A DNA stretch of 51,848 bases, from positions 1 to 51,848 of the forward strand of contig CANHVO010000010.1 in the NCBI GenBank assembly GCA_947463915.1, in the 5' to 3' direction. A program made the translations under genes and the position numbers. The notes under the pieces were generated by a model, which saw only the letters and a program-made list of their open reading frames with translations, was not told the DNA's origin and did not search any database. This DNA comes from Planctomycetaceae bacterium. GTDB taxonomy: Bacteria > Planctomycetota > Planctomycetia > Pirellulales > Pirellulaceae. This document shows positions 33,236-40,959 of this stretch, in pieces (position 1 is the stretch's first letter; each line of letters starts with the position of its first letter).

Positions 33236-34753
33236 TCATCGCGGTTTTGTTGCCACTTCGCGTGTTAACGCTTTTGCCTGAAATTCGACATGGGGGACGG
33301 AGACCGCTAACGTGGATGTTTTTCCTCGCGATTTGAGGATGATCTTGATGCGATCAATTGTGCTAGTATCGATTTTGTGCGAATCATCGTGTGCGATTTG
33401 CAAGTAGCCGAGCAACTCGACCACGCCGCCTGTCAATGGCCAGCGCTCTAGTAGTTCCGGCAGCGTCTCACTTTGGCCGAGTAAAGTTGCTTCGCGAATA
33501 TGGCTGCGCAGCTTTCGCAGATCCAATCGTTGCAGTTTTGAAAACGCAGAGGCCATGGCTTGAGCATGTCGCGGGTCAATCACTTGTTCGGTCAAATGCC
33601 TTTGGTCGAAGTCCTGGGGTGGAACCCAAAATGTCCGAGCCATCGGCGAGCTGATTTCCGCCTCAGCGTCCACCGAGATCTGGATCGATTGACATTCCGG
33701 TGCGCCACGCAAACGCAATGCCTGTTGTCGGATATCACGCAGTACATTAGCAAGTCGGACACGGTGTGCCGCTGCTCTTGCGTCGAGCAGTCGCCGCAAA
33801 GTTCCCGAGAGTCGAGCCGTAGTTCGCATGACCTTTTCCGCCTCGGCCAGGAGTGAAGGGACCATACGTCGAACGCGGGCTAGCGACTCGTGCTGGTCGG
33901 CCAGCGCCGCGAGCTGCTGTATCTCCTCGATGTTCTTTCTGAGGATGGCTTGTTGGTTTGGCGAGAACAAAAAGGACACGAACGCAAAGAAGCTGATCCC
34001 TTCGTCTTGCTGTTTGAGCAAGTCTTCCGAGTCCAAAGCGTGGCCCAGGATGTGACCTCGAGAATCATCGCCAGATGCTTGCAGTTGTTGTACCTCACGA
34101 GCGATCGCTTGAAAGCGTTCTTCGACAGCCCGAAAGTCCGATTGCAGAGCTCGCAAGAGATCGACCGCGGTTTGAAATCGTTCCCGTATTTGGGCTGGCC
34201 GATAGACTTGAACCGATTTCCCAGACTCGATGGCTGTGATCTCGGCATCAATCAGTGCGCGCTGAGCTCGCAGGTATTCAAGTCGGCGGTCGGGGTTAGC
34301 GGACGCACCGCGGACGATATCCTCTAGAGTATCGATGACCAGTCGAAGTCGACTTTCCGTTCCGACCAAATTGGAACCGCGAGCGACTGCGGCATCGACG
34401 AACTGGATCGCTTCTTCGGCGTAACGAGTCAGCTGGAATTGAGGTTCGAGCGACGCCGCTTCGAGAAAGCGCTGCAACCATCCCGAATCCGACCACTGAG
34501 TCAGATAACGTTCGGGCGGGCCAGACAATAGATTAGGTTCCGTTTCGTGGATTTCTTCTTGGTAGCCAATGAGACGTGTACGAAGATCCGATTGGCCGAT
34601 CGAAATGAGTTCTCCCGATTTGAACACGCGGTGGAGAAAATCAAGGATCAGAGGTGCGTTATCGGAACGAAGAAGCCGAGCGGTCGGTGACGCTTCAAAG
34701 AAGGTTCGGATGCTATCGCGTCGCAGGGACGAAACAAATCGACTGGTTAACAT
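33236..34753 (-). CDS. jetA: JetA: DUF3375 kleisin-like subunit
   Basis: 505 residues, normal for JetA/MksF. DUF3375 features: an N-terminal helical block (RTFFEASPTARLLRSDNAPL), ERYLTQWSDSGWLQRF, and an acidic/basic coiled-coil middle (about 160-330, LLRALQSDFRAVEERFQAIA). The C-terminal part contains LTGGVVELLGYLQIAHDD. JetA is the kleisin-like scaffold linking JetC heads and JetB. It is the first gene of the operon (ATG at 34753), separated from jetB by 196 bp of repeats instead of the usual overlap. Confidence 0.9.
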   Translation of the reverse strand: MLTSRFVSSLRRDSIRTFFEASPTARLLRSDNAPLILDFLHRVFKSGELISIGQSDLRTRLIGYQEEIHETEPNLLSGPPERYLTQWSDSGWLQRFLEAASLEPQFQLTRYAEEAIQFVDAAVARGSNLVGTESRLRLVIDTLEDIVRGASANPDRRLEYLRAQRALIDAEITAIESGKSVQVYRPAQIRERFQTAVDLLRALQSDFRAVEERFQAIAREVQQLQASGDDSRGHILGHALDSEDLLKQQDEGISFFAFVSFLFSPNQQAILRKNIEEIQQLAALADQHESLARVRRMVPSLLAEAEKVMRTTARLSGTLRRLLDARAAAHRVRLANVLRDIRQQALRLRGAPECQSIQISVDAEAEISSPMARTFWVPPQDFDQRHLTEQVIDPRHAQAMASAFSKLQRLDLRKLRSHIREATLLGQSETLPELLERWPLTGGVVELLGYLQIAHDDSHKIDTSTIDRIKIILKSRGKTSTLAVSVPHVEFQAKALTREVATKPR

Positions 34754-34877
34754 AAGAATCTAAAGGTAATTGAGAACAGTTGAAGTTAAACAATTTCCGG
34801 ACACGTTTGGTCACGGAATCTCAAAATTCCTTGAGTTTCGTGGAAAGCTAGCTAATCCCGCGTGGCCAACGCTGGCT

Positions 34878-34944
34878 TTTGGGAGGGCGACGCTCCTGCC
34901 GAGCCGCGGCGTTCCCAGCTCGGCAGGAGCCTCGCTCTCCCAAA
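34878..34944. repeat. Long hairpin between jetA and rsfS
   Basis: A 67-bp inverted repeat with 26-base arms (TTTGGGAGGGCGACGCTCCT ... AGGAGCCTCGCTCTCCCAAA), differing at two positions. The 34754-35140 gap between divergent jetA and rsfS otherwise shows no gene. The hairpin probably lies between the two promoters. Confidence 0.75.
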
Positions 34945-35140
34945 CGAATTGGACGGCTCAGATCAGACCTGCAGCCTCCTAGAATCCCAACGATTTCCAG
35001 AAAATCCCAGCCAAATGCTTGGAATAGCAGGCCTAAACCGCGACTTCTAAGTGAACCGTGGCGGCTTCAGGCGTGACAATTCCCTGGAATTCAAGTAAAC
35101 TTCTGAGTTGAAAATCAACCTCCACTCATTTGGCACACTA

Positions 35141-35572
35141 ATGGCACAACCGGATACGGCAACGACAACAACAGTACTTTCTCAGCAAACGCTTGCCGAT
35201 AGCGTAGAATGTGCAAAGCTTGCGGCGCGTGCTGCAGCGGAAAACAAAGGGCAGGACATACTCGTTTTGGACCTATCCAAGCAGACGAGCATCTTCGACT
35301 GCTTCGTGATCGCAACGGGTACAAGCCGCCGGCAATTGCAGGCCATCGCTGAAGAAATCCATCGCGTATTCAAGGCGCGCGGCGAATCGCGATTGAGCGT
35401 AGCAGGCTATGACGAAAGTCGCTGGATCGCTTTGGATTACGGCAGCGTCGTCATCCATTTGTTCGACGAAGAGTGCCGCAAGTTTTATGACTTGGAAGGG
35501 CTCTGGGCGGACAGCACGCGAATCGACCTGACTGAAACCTTGCGAGACTTGAATGCCAAGGCTAGTTTCTAA
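35141..35572 (+). CDS. rsfS: Ribosomal silencing factor RsfS
   Basis: 143 residues from ATG at 35141; the TTG at 35108 would add a non-conserved tail. RsfS binds ribosomal protein uL14 and blocks subunit joining, lowering translation under starvation. Conserved features: DILVLDLSKQTSIFDCFVIATGTS, RQLQAIAEEI, then SRWIALDYGSVVIHLFDEECRKFYDLEGLW. It is followed by a small membrane-protein gene 21 bp downstream. Confidence 0.95.
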   Translation: MAQPDTATTTTVLSQQTLADSVECAKLAARAAAENKGQDILVLDLSKQTSIFDCFVIATGTSRRQLQAIAEEIHRVFKARGESRLSVAGYDESRWIALDYGSVVIHLFDEECRKFYDLEGLWADSTRIDLTETLRDLNAKASF

Positions 35573-35593
35573 GCGAACGGAGTAGTGATCTTA

Positions 35594-35785
35594 ATGGCGA
35601 TATCGATCGAATACCTGTTGTGGCTGTTGCCGATTCTCGTTGCAGTCTCTTTGGTCATGGCAGCCACACGCCACGAACGCAACGAAAAGATCCTCGCCCA
35701 AGCGTGGCAAACCGGCTTATGGACACTCAGCTTCCTCGGAGCAATCGCCGCAACTCTCTGGTTCGCAATGTTCTGGATTGGCTAG
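35594..35785 (+). CDS. Small two-helix membrane protein
   Basis: 63 residues from ATG at 35594; GTG at 35585 is an alternative. Two hydrophobic helices (about 3-25 and 43-62) flank a basic, amphipathic loop (ATRHERNEKILAQAW). It is close behind rsfS and may be co-transcribed. No known family. The short spacing and clean helices support a real gene. Confidence 0.65.
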   Translation: MAISIEYLLWLLPILVAVSLVMAATRHERNEKILAQAWQTGLWTLSFLGAIAATLWFAMFWIG

Positions 35786-35852
35786 TGTAAAACGATTGTC
35801 CTCAATCGTTTAGGTGGCGAGATCCACCACGACGATACCATGTCCGTCTAAA

Positions 35853-37790
35853 TCATTTTTCGGTCATCAAACGAAGCTCATCAGCCATCCGCTCAAATAC
35901 CGATTCCCAATCGCCTCGCGTTCTTTGAGAAAACATTCGCATCGTTGGGTACCAAGGATTTGCTCCGTGTTCGTCGGAACGCCATCTCCAGTCCCAGTTG
36001 AAACTCTTGGCTAACCAAACTGGCCGCCCCAACCCGCCTGCCAAATGGGCCGTGGCCGTACACGAAGCTATGACCAAGTCCAGATTCATCATCATCGCGG
36101 CCGTGTCCATAAAAGGCCCTGCCATTTCATCGACGCCAGAGAACTGAGTCACGTTGAAGTCGATATCATTTAGTTGTTCCGTCCCATACCCCTTTTGGAG
36201 ACTTATCAACTCAACACCGGCGATCTGGGAGAGTGGCTTAAAGTACCTCAGTGGTACACTCCTATCTCGATCGAAGCCAAACTCTTTGTTCCCCTGCCAT
36301 GCGATTCCAACTCGGATCGCCGCCGATGGCTGGAATCGAATTCGCCATTCCGCAACCAAATTCGGATCCGCAACCAGATAGGGAACCTGACTTGGTATCG
36401 TTTCGAATGTTGTTTGCAATACGGTTGGCAAGCTCATCAACGCTACGTGGCTGTCGAAGGCTGGTGTCGGATCCGTTTCCGAGACCACTTCGTCTACTTC
36501 TAAGCACCCCCGGATGAATTGGACCAGCGGTCGCTGCGTCATGACCACGACTCGCCCTACTCGCTTCTTGACAATTTTCGCATATCGAACAAATTGCAAA
36601 GTGTCTCCAAGCCCCTGCTCAGCGTGAATCAAAACCGTATGCTCCGGATTGTTTTCGCCCCGCCACTCGGGCTCAGAAAACATGCGTGGCGCATTGGTTG
36701 ATCGCTTTCGCCATTCATACTCACGCCAGCCCATCTCAAAATCCCCATGCTGAAGTCGCAAGAGTGCGAGTATCAGATGGCTTTCCGCATGTTCTGAATC
36801 GATCGACAAGGCTCGATCGATGGCGATCTCTGCCGCAGCCAGATTGCCGAGTACATTTTCAATCGTTGCAAGCTGGCCATAGGCAATGCAGCCATACTTT
36901 TTCCAAGTCGGCTCGTCTACTAGGGAGTAGTTCTCACCGTCTCCCTCCAAGTCGCTCTCGAATTCTGCCGAACGATTTGCCTCCATCGCAATTGCCTGGC
37001 GAAAGCGATCTCGAGACTCTTCGTATCGCCCTTGTGCGGCTAGAACGATTCCGAGGTTGCAGATGGCGGGTAGAAATTCTGGGGCAAATTGAAGCGATCG
37101 CCGAAGCACTTCCTCGGCTTCCGTATCCTGCTTGCTGTTTTTCAGGACAGAGCCGTAATTGTTCAAGATGGCAGGGTTCGTCGGCGACATCTCGACAAGT
37201 CTTCGCCAGATCTGGACCGATTCTGCGCTCGCCACAGAATGCCGAAGCAAAACACGCCCTAGCCCTAATAGAGCTTTAAAGTGATTTGGCTCACGGCCAA
37301 GAATCCGCTCAAAGCAGACCTTAGCCTCTTGATTGCGGTCTAGTTTGTAAAGAGCAAGACCGTACTTCATCAATACCAGATCGGATGTGGGGTTAAGCGG
37401 AATCGCTCTGGACAGAACATCAACTGCAGCCTGGTACCGCTTCCATTTGATAAGGACTTCGGCAAGATTTTTTAGCGTCTCGACATTGCTTGGCTGTATA
37501 GCAAGCGAGCGAAGATAGGTTGCGACAGCCTCCTCTTTCCGCTCACTACGTGTGTACGCGATAGCCAGATTGTTTAGGATGGGGATCGATGTTGGCGCTC
37601 CCAGAACCGCGGCTTCCAGGTGGGGAATTGCAGATTTGGGCTCCTTCTTTTGAAGAAGCAGCGCACCTAACAATTGATGGACTTGCAGAGCAATCGAGGG
37701 CTCCTCAAGCAACCGCCGATAAAGTCCTTCGGCCCGGTTCAAGTCGCCGGATTGATGTACTTGAAACGCCTCAAAAAGCTCTTTATTCAC
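35853..37790 (-). CDS. TPR protein with C-terminal GT9/OGT-like glycosyltransferase domain
   Basis: 645 residues, starting with GTG at 37790. Residues about 5-370 are a run of tetratricopeptide repeats (for example PEFLPAICNLGIVLAAQGRY). The C-terminal part (about 380-645) resembles the family 9-type glycosyltransferase domain seen after TPRs: HAEQGLGDTLQFVRYAKIV, VGIAWQGNKEFG, and DLVIASCTATAHLAGGLGRPVW near the end. It could transfer a sugar to proteins or act in a surface-glycan pathway; acceptor and donor are unknown. It lies downstream of a small membrane-protein gene on the same strand. Confidence 0.87.
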   Translation of the reverse strand: MNKELFEAFQVHQSGDLNRAEGLYRRLLEEPSIALQVHQLLGALLLQKKEPKSAIPHLEAAVLGAPTSIPILNNLAIAYTRSERKEEAVATYLRSLAIQPSNVETLKNLAEVLIKWKRYQAAVDVLSRAIPLNPTSDLVLMKYGLALYKLDRNQEAKVCFERILGREPNHFKALLGLGRVLLRHSVASAESVQIWRRLVEMSPTNPAILNNYGSVLKNSKQDTEAEEVLRRSLQFAPEFLPAICNLGIVLAAQGRYEESRDRFRQAIAMEANRSAEFESDLEGDGENYSLVDEPTWKKYGCIAYGQLATIENVLGNLAAAEIAIDRALSIDSEHAESHLILALLRLQHGDFEMGWREYEWRKRSTNAPRMFSEPEWRGENNPEHTVLIHAEQGLGDTLQFVRYAKIVKKRVGRVVVMTQRPLVQFIRGCLEVDEVVSETDPTPAFDSHVALMSLPTVLQTTFETIPSQVPYLVADPNLVAEWRIRFQPSAAIRVGIAWQGNKEFGFDRDRSVPLRYFKPLSQIAGVELISLQKGYGTEQLNDIDFNVTQFSGVDEMAGPFMDTAAMMMNLDLVIASCTATAHLAGGLGRPVWLAKSFNWDWRWRSDEHGANPWYPTMRMFSQRTRGDWESVFERMADELRLMTEK

Positions 37791-37808
37791 TTTTTCATCA
37801 CGAAACGC

Positions 37809-38129
37809 CTAATCCCGCGTTCCACGCCCCAAAAAAATCGCGACAACCAAAGCGCCAATCGCGACGGCCTCCATCGCATTGATGAACAAATAGAAATAGC
37901 TCATAAATTGGGCGTTGTACGATGATCGCATCGTATAGGAAAAAATGGAGACAGCTACTCTCGCCACCGTCAAGAAAATCAATGCAGCAGATGCAATCAG
38001 TGTTACTAACGCAGGAACATACGCGCGTCGGAAATTGATAAATGCCAAAACGATTGCAGTGATAAACACAAGCATCATCGGCAAAGCAAAACCAAGCTGA
38101 TTGAAAAAAAATTGAACGTTGGAATTCAT
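37809..38129 (-). CDS. Small membrane protein of unknown function
   Basis: 106 residues from ATG at 38129, chosen because AGGGGAA precedes it at good spacing; the GTG/ATG further upstream (38213) is less likely. Three hydrophobic segments (about 12-28, 35-65 and 75-98) and basic residues between them. It lies between the octahaem cytochrome gene (upstream, 97 bp) and the TPR-glycosyltransferase gene (19 bp downstream). No family recognised. Confidence 0.7.
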   Translation of the reverse strand: MNSNVQFFFNQLGFALPMMLVFITAIVLAFINFRRAYVPALVTLIASAALIFLTVARVAVSIFSYTMRSSYNAQFMSYFYLFINAMEAVAIGALVVAIFLGRGTRD

Positions 38130-38225
38130 GATTCCCCTGCATTGATTGTCCATGACACAGTTACAGAAGTTGACATCTTGTGCCGCGCCTAGCATATCGC
38201 CGCGTGTGATCAAGTCAATTAGGCG

Positions 38226-40316
38226 CTATTGGCTACGGCTTTCCTGACCTCCTGGCATCGATGCTTTCGAAAGGAACGCCCTGACCCTCTCTATTGGGCC
38301 TCTACGCCCCTCTTTCGTTGCGTAATACCAATAACCAAACTCCTCGTTGAGCTTCTTGCCGACTAAACTTTCGACGGCTGTTTGCGTGAACTGGCGATTC
38401 ATTAGGTATTCGTCATCGAGAATGTTTACCAGCTCAGGTAGCCCCCATTGAGCGTTTTCTCTGGCCATCGCGGAAGCTGCAACAAGTCGCGTTGCAGGAT
38501 GTTCGGATTTGAGCCAGCCAACTCCAACGGATTCTTTGCGATTAGGATACGCCTTTGCAATCTTAGCGGCGTCATAGGTGCTTCCGTACCATGCTTTCAA
38601 ATGGTCAAGGGTCCAGTCGATTGTTTTTTCTAAATGGCAGAGATTGCACGCATTGGGCTGATTCTCATGAATCATTTCGGCATTGGTTGGCGAGAAGATC
38701 GTATGGGTGCGAACAACGTCCTGCATGCCTTCGTTGATGTGCGGCATATGACAATTCATGCAGCGATCGCCACTGCTACCGGACGCATGGCGAGTATGAC
38801 TTAGACGGACGTCCGCTTGACCGAATCGGTCATGGCACTTGAGGCACGACAAATCATCTTGATCTGGGGGTTTTGACCATTTTTTACCCGTTGGCTTGTG
38901 AGGGTCGTGGCACTGAACACACGTCAATTGTGTGTAACACTTTCCTTTCATCGCGTCGGTGTGTTCGGTCGAGTTCCAAGTTGCCATGCCTCCCGCGTAA
39001 GTCGGGCGAGCTCCGACATGACAACGGGCGCAGGTACTGTTGATGTTCTTGGCGGTTCGCCCCAAATCTTTTTCGGCAGGATCTGTATGGACATAAAGGT
39101 CAGGGCTTTGAGGCAAAAAAGAGGGCTTGGCTTCTTTGTTGTCGGCATGAAAACTACAGCCGAGGTGACATGCTTCGCAACTGATGCCCAAAGTAACTGC
39201 TTTGTCTTTCGCCTCGGACGCGGTGAACTTGCTAGTCTTGGATTTAAGTTCCTCAGATGGAAACGTTTCTGGTGGCGCTTTGCCGTCCCAAAAATCAGGA
39301 CGTGAATGCGCCAAATAGTTGCTCATCGAAAAGACTGCGGGTTCGGTCAGTGAAGCCCCGATGGTCTCGGGAAATCGAATCAACATATCGGCCAAAGGAA
39401 AAGTCGTATGACAAAAGTTACACGCTTTCGCGTAGGTGAGCGGCAATGGATCTTCGGTCGCGAAGAGGCCTCGGGAACGACTCACTTCAGAACTCCCGAC
39501 GTCCGGCCCGCTATCGGCGGGTTTAAGGTCGATCGCGCTTTCCCAACGGATCGATTCGGCCTGCTCGTCGTGGACATGCACGATGGGAACCCAAGCTTTT
39601 CGGTCGAGCCAAAACCCGAACGGGAGGACTTGATCCTCGCGGTAATAAGGGTGATCGGCGGCTTCGCTTCCTTTTATCCCCTTTCCGATGTAATACTGGT
39701 AGTATCTTGAACCGATGGTTTGCGTGATTTCGAAGAGTCGCGAAAGCTCACCTCGATCATAACTCATCAGGAATCGGTCGCCCTCGCGAAAGAAACGGCC
39801 TATCCCGCCCTTGTATTCAATGGTGGCTTCCCCGGTAAAGTCGCCAAAAACGGTCGATTCCGTTGCTAGTGCGTTCATCCACCTGTGCGGATGCCGCGAC
39901 CAGTCGTCATAGTTTGCTTGATGACATTCCTTGCATCGATCTGGCCCCGAATAGTCTGCGGGAGTTATGTTGCTTGTGGATGATGTCGGCTGGAGTTGCA
40001 TCATCAGATCGGGCCGAATTGTGTCCCAGGCCAAGGTCAAATTCCCTTTTTCAATGTAGCGATTCGAGGTCGAAAGCTGCTTGCTGTCCTTGTTCCTCAC
40101 GGTCGGTAACTTAGGAAGCGGAACAGCCGTATCCAGTTCGTCGTCCCATAGCGGCGGGCCGAAGAGATAGACCAAAGCACCCAACGAAAAAATGGCTAAG
40201 ACAACGAGGATTGCTGCACGGATCGCGCTCTTCGGAACAATAGACCTTGATTCGGAACTTTGCAACGGACTCGTTTTTTGGGTTTCGCGACTTCGTCGAG
40301 ATGCCATCTTTCGCAA
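38226..40316 (-). CDS. Membrane-anchored multihaem cytochrome c with eight CxxCH motifs
   Basis: 696 residues. One N-terminal membrane segment (about 32-52, AAILVVLAIFSLGALVYLFG) anchors it so that the rest is periplasmic. Eight CxxCH haem-binding motifs occur: CKECH, CNFCH, CEACH, CARCH, CVQCH, CLKCH, CMNCH and CNLCH. The C-terminal region (about 600-680) is helical and HEAT-like (ATRLVAASAMARENAQ). Such multihaem proteins carry electrons in nitrite/hydroxylamine/tetrathionate-type or metal-reduction pathways; the order of motifs does not let me assign one. The start could instead be ATG at 40307. Related cytochromes with a repeat tail are common in planctomycetes. Confidence 0.88.
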   Translation of the reverse strand: MRKMASRRSRETQKTSPLQSSESRSIVPKSAIRAAILVVLAIFSLGALVYLFGPPLWDDELDTAVPLPKLPTVRNKDSKQLSTSNRYIEKGNLTLAWDTIRPDLMMQLQPTSSTSNITPADYSGPDRCKECHQANYDDWSRHPHRWMNALATESTVFGDFTGEATIEYKGGIGRFFREGDRFLMSYDRGELSRLFEITQTIGSRYYQYYIGKGIKGSEAADHPYYREDQVLPFGFWLDRKAWVPIVHVHDEQAESIRWESAIDLKPADSGPDVGSSEVSRSRGLFATEDPLPLTYAKACNFCHTTFPLADMLIRFPETIGASLTEPAVFSMSNYLAHSRPDFWDGKAPPETFPSEELKSKTSKFTASEAKDKAVTLGISCEACHLGCSFHADNKEAKPSFLPQSPDLYVHTDPAEKDLGRTAKNINSTCARCHVGARPTYAGGMATWNSTEHTDAMKGKCYTQLTCVQCHDPHKPTGKKWSKPPDQDDLSCLKCHDRFGQADVRLSHTRHASGSSGDRCMNCHMPHINEGMQDVVRTHTIFSPTNAEMIHENQPNACNLCHLEKTIDWTLDHLKAWYGSTYDAAKIAKAYPNRKESVGVGWLKSEHPATRLVAASAMARENAQWGLPELVNILDDEYLMNRQFTQTAVESLVGKKLNEEFGYWYYATKEGRRGPIERVRAFLSKASMPGGQESRSQ

Positions 40317-40553
40317 AATCCTCTCATTCGGTTTGAATTACTTGGTGTAGTTCCTGCATCTGACTGCAGGCAGGACGTTTCTCCAATGCTTCGATCGACG
40401 CTCTCCAATAGAGCACGACTCTCGGTACCATCTATGATAACATGCGGATGCGTGGTGTCGCGTGATCGCGACTCAAGTTAGAATAGTAGGCTGGTAACAA
40501 ACTCGCTACTGACTTGAAAATCTATCGAATACCAGAAAGTGGATGAAGAAACG
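40317..40553. other. 237-bp divergent intergenic region
   Basis: Lies between the divergent cytochrome and CaMKII-association-domain genes. No gene or clear repeat is visible. It should contain promoters for both directions. The short reading frame at 40196-40408 overlaps the cytochrome and is not supported. Confidence 0.5.
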
Positions 40554-40949
40554 ATGTCGTTAGAATCCGATCGTGATGCCGTACTTGAATTGACCCAGAA
40601 ATTGCTTGTCGCAATCACAGCAGGAGATTGGAAGACCTATGCCGATATCTGCGACGAATCTCTCACGTGCTTCGAACCAGAAGCACTCGGCAATCTAGTT
40701 GATGGGCTCGAGTTCCATAACTACTACTTTAATTTGCCCGCCAGTGGGACGCCGACCCCCGTTCAATCCACGATTGTTGCTCCGCACATTCGCATCATGG
40801 GTGACGTGGCAGTAATCGCTTACATTCGGCTAACACAACGAATCAATGACGGAAAGCCTGTATCCTCTGCGATGGAGGAGACGCGAATATGGCACCGTCA
40901 ACAAGGCAAATGGAAACACGTTCACTTCCACCGAAGTCCCGCTCGCTGA
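40554..40949 (+). CDS. CaMKII-association-domain/NTF2-like (SnoaL-fold) protein
   Basis: 131 residues from ATG at 40554; GTG at 40539 is an alternative. The fold family is recognisable by VLELTQKLLVAITAGDWKTY, ADICDESLTCFEPEA, GLEFHNYYF and RIWHRQQGKWKHVHFHRS, matching the calcium/calmodulin-kinase II association domain (NTF2-like). Bacterial members form dimers or oligomers and often bind small ligands. No enzyme activity is implied. Its stop lies 10 bp before the nadE start, so the two are probably co-transcribed. Confidence 0.88.
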   Translation: MSLESDRDAVLELTQKLLVAITAGDWKTYADICDESLTCFEPEALGNLVDGLEFHNYYFNLPASGTPTPVQSTIVAPHIRIMGDVAVIAYIRLTQRINDGKPVSSAMEETRIWHRQQGKWKHVHFHRSPAR

Positions 40950-40959
40950 AGTCCAAACC

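Noticed and set aside
40846-40959. Extended N-terminus of NAD synthetase
   Set aside because: It overlaps the CaMKII-association-domain gene in another frame; the conserved nitrilase domain begins after ATG 40960.
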